Below, in pieces: positions 7,105 through 12,876 of a stretch of 12,876 bases of DNA (positions are counted from its first letter, which is position 1; the number at the start of each line of letters is the position of its first letter). Below the pieces are notes generated by a model. It was not told the DNA's origin. It saw nothing but the letters and a program-made list of their open reading frames with translations, and did no database searches. Source of the DNA: Bacillota bacterium (GTDB lineage: Bacteria > Bacillota > Clostridia > Saccharofermentanales > DTU023); assembly GCA_023389255.1 (NCBI GenBank), contig JAEWER010000025.1:1-12876 (forward strand), read 5' to 3'. The translations under genes were made by a program, and so were the position numbers.

Positions 7105-7360
7105 TTTGAATTTTGCTATTTTGAAAGCTTTTACTAATCATGAAAGATTAACTGCTAGCGAATTGGTTCAACTGTTAGCAGATGACTATTCTAAGCAACG
7201 TAATTTCAGTTATCGTAGTATAGCTGAGCTGTTGATGACAGCAAAGCAAAATGGCTTAATCGATGAAGTAGATTTTCGTGAACACCAAGGGGCAGGCATT
7301 GAATTTATTTATAGTGCTAGTGAAGCCCAAAGAGAACAGATTAATTTTTATATTAGATAA
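7094..7360 (+). CDS. Small winged-helix-like protein, function unknown
   Basis: An 88-residue soluble protein beginning MKRSLNFAILKAF. The start is ATG 7094, preceded by AAAGGG with a six-base gap, rather than an upstream TTG at 7055 buried in the transporter gene. It overlaps the transporter stop by 11 bases, which suggests translational coupling. The pattern is alternating helices (LNFAILKAF, TASELVQLLADDY, YRSIAELLMTAKQNGLI) followed by a possible beta-wing (EFIYSAS). This is compatible with a small DNA-binding winged helix, but no diagnostic motif is present. It could regulate the malQ-transporter operon or be an unrelated hypothetical. I do not recognise the family. Confidence 0.75.
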   Translation: MKRSLNFAILKAFTNHERLTASELVQLLADDYSKQRNFSYRSIAELLMTAKQNGLIDEVDFREHQGAGIEFIYSASEAQREQINFYIR

Positions 7361-7417
7361 TTAGTTATTGGATGCTTGATTAGATGATTCTATGAGCTTT
7401 GTTCAGACACGATTTTG

Positions 7418-7435
7418 TATACTTAAGTCGTAAGT
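7418..7435 (+). promoter_or_regulatory. Candidate -10 with overlapping dyad before the DUF1538 gene
   Basis: TATACT (7418-7423) differs from the -10 consensus at one base. It overlaps the dyad ACTTA-N5-TAAGT (7421-7435), a spot where a repressor would block the promoter. No convincing -35 is seen. The intergenic stretch 7361-7509 has no terminator, so read-through from the upstream genes is also possible. Confidence 0.3.
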
Positions 7436-7450
7436 CTATTGAAAAAATTA

Positions 7451-7503
7451 CAGGTTGTTCCGTCTTTTTAGATTGAAGCAACGGCCTGTCGCTTAGGAGG
7501 CAG
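7451..7503 (+). promoter_or_regulatory. Leader hairpins around the DUF1538 ribosome binding site
   Basis: CAGGTTGTT (7451-7459) can pair with AACGGCCTG (7480-7488) using two G-U wobbles. The overlapping CTGTC (7486-7490) can instead pair with GGCAG (7499-7503), which would mask the end of the AGGAGG site (7495-7500). The two folds exclude each other, as in a translational switch. No known riboswitch motif was recognised, and the second stem is only five pairs. Confidence 0.3.
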
Positions 7504-7509
7504 ACCGCT

Positions 7510-8988
7510 TTGGATATAATTCGCGATAAATTTAAAGAAACTATTTTAGCTATTTTACCGATTGTCATTGTTGTGATTGGTATTAATTTTTTTATTTCTC
7601 CATTACCGAATTCGGTGCTTAGCAGATTCTTGATCAGTGCAGTTTTGATTGTTTTTGGTTTAACTTTGTTTTTATTTGGTGTGGAGATTTGTATTACACC
7701 GCTCAGCGCTATAGCAGGTTCCACCATCGCTAAACGCAATAAATTGAGTCTGGTTATTGGGTTAAGTTTTTTATTGGGATTTGTTATATCTATAGCTGAA
7801 CCAGATTTGTTAGTGCTTGCAAGTCAAGTCAGTTTGGTTTCTGCTAAGGCAATTAGTGTTCCAACGCTTTTAATCACAGTTTCAGCTGGTATGGCGCTGC
7901 TAATAGCGATTGGATTTATTAGAGTAATTTACAGCATTCCTTTAGTTATAGTTTTGCGCTTAGTGTATGTGATAATTGGGCTGTTAGCTTTGGTTATCAC
8001 ACCAGATTTTTTGGCGATAGCTTTTGATGCTTCGGGAGCAACTACAGGCATCATTGCAGTTCCTTTTATGCTGGCTTTTGCTAGCGGTATTTCTCATATG
8101 AAGCAAAATAGTCAAGAGGCAGAAAACGATGCTTTTGGCTTAGTTGCAGTTGCTTCAGCAGGAGCTATCATCGCAGTGCTGTTGCTGGCTGTTTTTAGTT
8201 CTCTTAATTTAGAAGAAACAGCTTTGAGTTTTGAGCTGAATATAAGAGCGGGTATTCTCAGCGTTTTTGGTGCAGAATTAGTGCATACATTGCATCATGC
8301 CCTCTTAGCAATTGCTCCTATTTTATTAATTTTTGTCTTGCTCCAGTTTAGTTTAATGAAAATGAGCAGAAGTCAGTTTGTTAAGCGCATCAAAGGACTT
8401 TTACATGCCACTATCGGATTGATTTGTTTTTTTATGGGGGTAAATGCTGGTTTCATAGATTTAGGGAAACAGCTAGGTTATCAAATTGTTCAAGAAGGTA
8501 GTTTAAGCTTGCTTTTGGGGATTGCCTTTATCTTTGGCTTGGTATCAGTTTTAGCAGAGCCAGCTGTACATATTTTGGCGGAACAAATTCAAGAGGTGAC
8601 AGGTGGTTCAATACCTAAAATTGCTGTGTTTCTACCGCTTACAACAGGTGTGGGTATGGCTGTTTTACTTTCCGTATTACGCATTCAGATTCCTCAAATA
8701 CAGCTCTGGCATTATCTCTTACCAGGATATGTCATAGCCTTACTTCTAACGTGGTTTGTACCACCATTATTTGTGGGTATTGCTTTTGATGCCGGAGGAG
8801 TTGCCACGGGTCCGATGACAGCCACGTTCATTTTAGCGTTCACAACAGGGGTAGCTTCTAGAACAGAAACTGCCAATGTCTTGATAGATGGTTTTGGTAT
8901 GATTGCGCTAGTTGCTTTAGCGCCGATTTTAACATTGCAATTTGTAGGACTGTTGTATCAATTTAAGAGGAAAAACTTATATGAATAA
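7510..8988 (+). CDS. DUF1538 membrane protein with two internal repeats
   Basis: A 492-residue polytopic membrane protein with two homologous halves offset by about 253 residues. Each half carries an AEP motif (96-98 and 349-351), the signature FDA(S/G)G-x2-TG (172-180 and 426-433) followed by a short helix with F-x-LAF, and a later D(A/G)FG (207-210 and 460-463). This matches DUF1538, a family of unknown function often found with PII-type regulators. The TTG start at 7510 is supported by a strong AGGAGG with nine-base spacing and a hydrophobic N-terminus soon after. The next gene starts inside its 3' end (8-base overlap), so the two are translationally coupled. Two inexact repeats of a re-entrant-looking motif suggest a transporter or channel with pseudo-twofold symmetry. 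The substrate is unknown; the transport role is inferred. Confidence 0.9.
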   Translation: MDIIRDKFKETILAILPIVIVVIGINFFISPLPNSVLSRFLISAVLIVFGLTLFLFGVEICITPLSAIAGSTIAKRNKLSLVIGLSFLLGFVISIAEPDLLVLASQVSLVSAKAISVPTLLITVSAGMALLIAIGFIRVIYSIPLVIVLRLVYVIIGLLALVITPDFLAIAFDASGATTGIIAVPFMLAFASGISHMKQNSQEAENDAFGLVAVASAGAIIAVLLLAVFSSLNLEETALSFELNIRAGILSVFGAELVHTLHHALLAIAPILLIFVLLQFSLMKMSRSQFVKRIKGLLHATIGLICFFMGVNAGFIDLGKQLGYQIVQEGSLSLLLGIAFIFGLVSVLAEPAVHILAEQIQEVTGGSIPKIAVFLPLTTGVGMAVLLSVLRIQIPQIQLWHYLLPGYVIALLLTWFVPPLFVGIAFDAGGVATGPMTATFILAFTTGVASRTETANVLIDGFGMIALVALAPILTLQFVGLLYQFKRKNLYE

Positions 8989-9658
8989 TATGGATCTGCA
9001 GTTAATCTGTGCTGTAGTGCATCAAGGGCAAGGCAGTAAAGTGCTTAGAGTAGCGCAAGAATATGGTATCAATGGCGGTACTATTTTACGTGGAATTGGA
9101 TGTAGCTCACGCTCATTGTTGAAAATATTGGGACTTGATACCGCACATCGAGAAATTGTTTTGCTTGTTGGTTGGGCTACTACAACACAATTAGCAATGA
9201 ATGGATTAAAGAAGAGATTTAAGTTTGCTAAAGGAGAGCACGGATTATTATTTTGCCTTGATTTGTGCCATGTTCAGGGGATACGAAAAAGTGAAGTAAT
9301 TCAAGATAGTGTGCATGAAGAACAAGAGGAGATTAAACAGATGAGTTATCAAGCGATTATAACAATAGTAGATTTAGGCAAGGGTGAGGAAGTAGTGGAA
9401 TTAGCCAAGCGTGCAGGGGCGAGAGGAGCTACTATCCTGCATGGTAGGGGCTCAGGCATCCACGATACGGCAAAGTTATTTAATATGAAAATAGAGCCAG
9501 AAAAAGAGATTGTATTAGTTATCGCGAGCGAACAAGAGAGTTCACCGATTATTGAAACTATCGCTAGTGGTATAGCTATAGATAAGCCAGGACACGGAAT
9601 TTTATTCAGTCATAAGCTCACAGAAGTTGTAGGATTGGTACCTAAAGCAGAAAACTAA
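8981..9658 (+). CDS. Tandem PII-like signalling protein
   Basis: A 225-residue soluble protein with two PII-like domains (about 5-100 and 122-220) joined by a charged Glu-rich linker (about 105-120). Each has the PII order: first strand, helix, GGTILRG or GATILHG strand, T-loop region, the strand (R/K)EIVL(L/V)V, second helix, then a glycine loop and strand (KGEHGLLF, and the more canonical DKPGHGILF), and VVGL at the end of domain 2. Known PII proteins are trimers that bind ATP, ADP and often 2-oxoglutarate and control channels or enzymes. Here the T-loops are short and lack the classical uridylylated tyrosine, so uridylylation is unlikely. ATG 8981 has AAGAGG ten bases upstream and overlaps the DUF1538 stop. 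The probable role is gating the DUF1538 protein, by analogy with GlnK-AmtB; this is inferred. Confidence 0.88.
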   Translation: MNNMDLQLICAVVHQGQGSKVLRVAQEYGINGGTILRGIGCSSRSLLKILGLDTAHREIVLLVGWATTTQLAMNGLKKRFKFAKGEHGLLFCLDLCHVQGIRKSEVIQDSVHEEQEEIKQMSYQAIITIVDLGKGEEVVELAKRAGARGATILHGRGSGIHDTAKLFNMKIEPEKEIVLVIASEQESSPIIETIASGIAIDKPGHGILFSHKLTEVVGLVPKAEN

Positions 9659-9670
9659 AATATGAATAAA

Positions 9671-9704
9671 AACAAAAACAGCCTCTAAAAAGGCTGTTTT
9701 TGTT
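9671..9704. terminator. Bidirectional terminator between the PII and thrS genes
   Basis: A perfect 14-bp stem: AACAAAAACAGCCT (9671-9684) pairs with AGGCTGTTTTTGTT (9691-9704) around the loop CTAAAA. The AT-rich lower stem gives a T5 run on the plus strand and a matching T run on the minus strand. It sits 12 bases after the PII stop and 18 bases past the thrS stop, so it can serve both convergent genes. Confidence 0.9.
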
Positions 9705-9722
9705 AAATAAACTAATTACTTT

Positions 9723-11663
9723 TTAATCCTTGCAGAATTCTTTGATTTCTTTTTGACAGCGTTCGAGAATTTCGGTAAAACTCATTGTGCCTAAATCACC
9801 GTGTTTGCGATGACGTACAGCGAATACATTATTTTCAACTTCTTGATCACCCATGATTAGCATGTAGGGGACTTTTTCCAATTGAGCTTCGCGAATTTTT
9901 TTGCCTATTTTTTCATCACGAACATCCAGACTTACTCTTAAGCCCAAATTACGGAATGCTTGCATTTGTTTGGTTGTAGCCTCAGCATGTTTTTCTGAGA
10001 TAGATAAAATACGCAATTGCTCGGGAGCTAACCATAAAGGTAATGCACCAGCATATTTCTCTAATAGCAATGCTAAAGTACGCTCGTAGCAACCACAAGA
10101 AGTACGATGGATGATGAAAGGATGTTTGCGCTCACCATCTTTATCTGTGTAGTACATACCAAAGCGTTGAGCCAATTGAAAATCAACTTGAACAGTAATT
10201 AAAGTATCTTTTTTACCGAAAACATTTTTTATTTCAATATCAAGTTTAGGACCATAAAAAGCAGCATCGCCAACACCAATAGTGTAAGGAATATTATTAT
10301 CTTTTAGCAGTTTTTCCATAGCGTTTTGTGCTTTTTCCCACATCTCATCATCGCCAATAAATTTTTCGCGATTGTTGGGATCCCAAGTAGAGAATTGATA
10401 ACTAACATCTTCGGCAAGACCCATGGCATCTAGCATGTAGCGAGCAAGATCTAATGCACCGATAAACTCATCAGCCATTTTTTCTGGAGTAACAATAATG
10501 TGTCCCTCAGAAATGGTAAATTGACGTAAACGAATTAAGCCGTGCATTTCTCCTGATGATTCGTTTCTAAATAGAGTAGATGTTTCAGAGTAACGAATCG
10601 GCAAATCACGATAACTTCTAGTTTTGGTTAAATATGCCTGGAATTGGAAAGGACAAGTCATTGGGCGAAGTGCAAAGCAGGTTTCTTCCTTTTCTTCGGG
10701 ATCGCCTAAAATGAACATGCCATCACGATAATGGTCCCAGTGTCCGGAAATCTTGTATAGGTCGGACTTAGCAACCAAGGGGGTGATCGTTTGTGAGTAC
10801 CCTCTGCGTTCTTCTTCGTCTTCTACAAAACGTTGTAAAGCCTTTAGTGTTGCCGTTCCTTTGGGGAGAAGCAAGGGAAGACCTTGACCAATGCAATCTA
10901 CAGTCGTGAAGAAGCCTAGTTCACGACCGATCTTGTTATGATCTCTTCGTCTAGCCTCTGCCAATGCCTCCAAGTAATCGTTTAGTTCTTTCTTGTCTGG
11001 GAAAGAGATACCGTAAATGCGTTGGAGCATTTTGTTCTTCTCGTTGCCACGCCAATAAGCACCTGAAACCTGTAGCAATTTAACAGCCTTGATTGCTCCA
11101 GTAGAGAGCAAGTGAGGACCAGCACATAAATCGGTAAAGTCTCCCTGACGATAAAAAGAAATTACCGCATCTTCCGGCAAGTCATTTATGAGCTCTACTT
11201 TGTACGGCTCATTTTGTTCCTCTGCCCAACGTAAGGCTTCGGTGCGACTTAGTTCGAAATACTCTAAAGGTTCATTGGCTTTAACAATTTTTTTCATCTC
11301 TTGTTCAATTGCCTTTAGATCTTCAGCGCCAAAATTGCGCTCAAAGTCTATGTCATAATAAAAGCCCTCGTCTATAGCGGGACCAATAGCTAGCTTGGCC
11401 TCGGGAAAGAGATGTTTAATAGCTTGAGCCATGACATGGGAGGTAGTGTGCCAAAAAGTTTTTTTACCAGTTGTGCTAGTGAAAGTCAAAAATTCTACTT
11501 TATCGTTATCGTGTAGTACGGTGCGTAATTCGCTATCTGTACCGTTAATATTTACGGAACAAATTTTGCGAGCAAGCTGGGGACTGATTTGTTGGGCTAC
11601 TTCAAAAGCACGTGCGCCCTCGGCAATGGAAAGATGACTTCCATCTGGTAATTGGATTTTCAT
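9723..11663 (-). CDS. thrS: Threonyl-tRNA synthetase
   Basis: Charges tRNA-Thr with threonine and removes mischarged serine. The 646 residues are normal for the full bacterial form. Seen: an N-terminal TGS domain (about 1-62); an editing domain with H72-x3-H76 and C180/H184 in DLCAGPH; a class II core with motif 2 around FRNESSGEMHGLIRLRQF; the zinc ligands Cys337 (RPMTCP), His388 (SEGH) and His519 (IIHR); and a C-terminal anticodon-binding domain from about 548. The TCPFQFQ and RQFTISEGH blocks replace the NCPHH and RGFTQDDAH of E. coli; I know these from clostridial ThrRS. The ATG at 11663 is fixed by AGGAGG six bases upstream (plus 11670-11675). An upstream GTG (11705) would place that site inside the coding region and is rejected. 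It is convergent with the PII gene and has no visible T-box. Confidence 0.97.
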   Translation of the reverse strand: MKIQLPDGSHLSIAEGARAFEVAQQISPQLARKICSVNINGTDSELRTVLHDNDKVEFLTFTSTTGKKTFWHTTSHVMAQAIKHLFPEAKLAIGPAIDEGFYYDIDFERNFGAEDLKAIEQEMKKIVKANEPLEYFELSRTEALRWAEEQNEPYKVELINDLPEDAVISFYRQGDFTDLCAGPHLLSTGAIKAVKLLQVSGAYWRGNEKNKMLQRIYGISFPDKKELNDYLEALAEARRRDHNKIGRELGFFTTVDCIGQGLPLLLPKGTATLKALQRFVEDEEERRGYSQTITPLVAKSDLYKISGHWDHYRDGMFILGDPEEKEETCFALRPMTCPFQFQAYLTKTRSYRDLPIRYSETSTLFRNESSGEMHGLIRLRQFTISEGHIIVTPEKMADEFIGALDLARYMLDAMGLAEDVSYQFSTWDPNNREKFIGDDEMWEKAQNAMEKLLKDNNIPYTIGVGDAAFYGPKLDIEIKNVFGKKDTLITVQVDFQLAQRFGMYYTDKDGERKHPFIIHRTSCGCYERTLALLLEKYAGALPLWLAPEQLRILSISEKHAEATTKQMQAFRNLGLRVSLDVRDEKIGKKIREAQLEKVPYMLIMGDQEVENNVFAVRHRKHGDLGTMSFTEILERCQKEIKEFCKD

Positions 11664-11695
11664 AACTATCCTCCTGAATGTTATACAGATAAATA

Positions 11696-11704
11696 ATTCT
11701 ACCA
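11696..11704 (-). promoter_or_regulatory. Candidate extended -10 promoter of thrS
   Basis: On the minus strand this reads TGGTAGAAT, an extended -10 (TGn plus TAGAAT, one mismatch). It implies a leader of roughly 25 bases, too short for a T-box. TATAAC lies a little further downstream as an alternative. The -35 is weak. Confidence 0.4.
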
Positions 11705-11817
11705 CTATTTGGTGCTAATAGACTATGGCGAGGGACTTGAAAGACGTTCCCAAAGTGACAGTTATTTGAAGCTAGTTATTTTTAGCTGTAAATTATATAG
11801 TTAGATAGATCGTATGT

Positions 11818-11826
11818 TGTTATATA
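11818..11826 (+). promoter_or_regulatory. Candidate extended -10 promoter of the second surface-protein gene
   Basis: TGTTATATA is an extended -10 (TGn plus TATATA, one mismatch), 60 bases before the ATG at 11886. The -35 region is poor. It lies in the 222-base divergent region shared with thrS. That region also holds a direct repeat of AGTTATTT (11760-11767 and 11774-11781). Confidence 0.35.
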
Positions 11827-11885
11827 AAGAATAAATTTATACGTCATTTGTTATTTGTAAATAGAATATGGGGGTTAAACTTAAT

Positions 11886-12876
11886 ATGTTTAACAAAAAA
11901 CTTTTCAGAGTCGCAGCTTTGCTTTTAGTTATGCTTATGCTTTTAGGTGAAGCTCAAGTATTTGCTTTGAGCAACACCAATAGTGTGCGTAATGCTGTAG
12001 AAAAGCGTACGCCGAGTAGACGTCCACGCTCAATTATCCCGAATGAAAAGACACATATCTATAGCTTCTACAGAGATAAAAATAAAACAGAATTGCTTGA
12101 GCGTCAGATCTTAAGAAATGGACAACAACTACAGAGAGTAGAAGTACCCAAGTCAAATAATGAGGTTTTTCGTTATTGGGCTAACGATAAAGATGAAAAA
12201 TTCACCTACACAGATGCTCCTGAAACAGTAACTGAGGATAAAGTTATCGATTTGCATGCAGTCTTTGTTCCTGGTGCAACTGTGCGTTATTTCCGTAAAA
12301 ACGATGGACAAGAACAAGAAGAATATATTTTGCATACCACAGAGCTAATTCCCGTGGGTGAACCTGCCAATAGTTTGTGGGCAGATGCTTTGCTTGGACA
12401 AAAGAAAGTTTTCCACCATTGGTCAGCCACTAAAGATGGCCCTGAGTTTAATTTTGAACAGCCGATAACCAAAGATACAGACTTGTATGCTGTCTATGTA
12501 GATGGTTATGTTATAACTCCAGATAGCACAGGCGGTACTGCGTCATTACCTATTCGTGTATCCTCAAAGCAGACGTGGGGAGATGTTAAAGACACGGTAC
12601 GTCCTGCCACCAAAAAGGGTTATGATTTAGCGCACTGGTCGCTCAGTCCTCGTGGCGATGCAATTCCAGACGATCACCATTTTACAGATAATTCACCTAT
12701 TTATGCCGTCTGGAAGCCCAGAAATGATACACCTTATCTTGTTGTTAACTATTTAGAAAATGCCAATGATAATGGTTATAAATTTGCCAGTTCTTCTAGT
12801 TGGCAAGGAACAACAGATACTGTTGCTGATCTGCACTTAAACGAACAAAAAAGTAGTCTAGAAGCAAGTTTGGTGC
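11886..12876 (+). CDS. Secreted surface protein with InlB B-repeat-like units, 3' partial
   Basis: The frame is open for 330 codons to the window end. The N-terminus MFNKKLFRVAALLLVMLML continues to VFA and looks like a signal peptide cleaved after Ala28. It is followed by a basic stretch (KRTPSRRPRS). The rest shows repeats of the Listeria-Bacteroides (InlB B-repeat) type: a strand, then F-x-x-W(S/A) with charged residues, then (I)TKDTDLYAVY or SPIYAVW ends (near 12470-12500 and 12690-12714). Divergent copies lie near 12165-12270. Such beta-grasp-like repeats are common in large wall-anchored adhesins of mucosal Firmicutes, so an LPXTG end downstream is expected but not seen. GGGGG (11870-11874) is a weak, slightly distant ribosome site. 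An in-frame ATG at 11868 would add six residues but has no ribosome site. Its ligand is unknown. Confidence 0.85.
   Translation, partial: MFNKKLFRVAALLLVMLMLLGEAQVFALSNTNSVRNAVEKRTPSRRPRSIIPNEKTHIYSFYRDKNKTELLERQILRNGQQLQRVEVPKSNNEVFRYWANDKDEKFTYTDAPETVTEDKVIDLHAVFVPGATVRYFRKNDGQEQEEYILHTTELIPVGEPANSLWADALLGQKKVFHHWSATKDGPEFNFEQPITKDTDLYAVYVDGYVITPDSTGGTASLPIRVSSKQTWGDVKDTVRPATKKGYDLAHWSLSPRGDAIPDDHHFTDNSPIYAVWKPRNDTPYLVVNYLENANDNGYKFASSSSWQGTTDTVADLHLNEQKSSLEASLV

Noticed and set aside
11664..11705. Upstream GTG start extending thrS by 14 residues
   Set aside because: The extension encodes a non-homologous stretch that contains the AGGAGG site itself. ATG 11663 has ideal spacing and the typical TGS-domain start MKIQLPDG.

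Overview
The window looks like the chromosome of a low-to-moderate GC Gram-positive anaerobe of the Firmicutes (Bacillota), probably class Clostridia. The evidence is a sortase substrate with an LPXTG signal, strong AGGAGG-type ribosome binding sites, Rho-independent terminators, a CcpA/LacI-type operator, and a ThrRS of the variant seen in clostridia. A host-associated (mucosal) anaerobe with large repeat-rich surface proteins is a reasonable guess. The species cannot be fixed from the sequence alone.

Layout. Positions 1-2016 (+) hold the C-terminal part of a large cell-wall-anchored surface protein made of Ig-like beta units, helical FIVAR-like modules and a PT/EK-rich stalk, ending in LPRTG. 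A terminator follows, then about 235 gene-free bases with a small palindrome, then the terminator of the convergent proS gene (prolyl-tRNA synthetase, 2352-4097, -). The 359-base gap between proS and malQ holds a cre-like operator, several dyads, and a terminator-like hairpin with a T8 run just before malQ.

From 4457 to 9658 five genes run on the + strand: malQ (4-alpha-glucanotransferase), a 10-11 TM DMT/EamA-type transporter with a puzzling start region, a small winged-helix-like protein, a membrane protein with two DUF1538 repeats, and a protein with two tandem PII-like domains. The first three are tightly packed. After a 149-base leader, the last two overlap by 8 bases and form their own pair. 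A 14-bp perfect hairpin separates this block from the convergent thrS (threonyl-tRNA synthetase, 9723-11663, -). Divergent from thrS, at 11886 (+), starts a second secreted surface protein with InlB B-repeat-like units; it runs off the window end.

How the genes fit together. ProRS and ThrRS are housekeeping translation enzymes; neither shows a T-box leader. MalQ processes maltodextrins in the cytoplasm and is probably under carbon catabolite control. The most intriguing part is the DUF1538/tandem-PII pair. It resembles AmtB-GlnK and SbtA-SbtB in that a membrane transporter-like protein is encoded next to a PII-type sensor, but here both partners are internally duplicated and the substrate is unknown.
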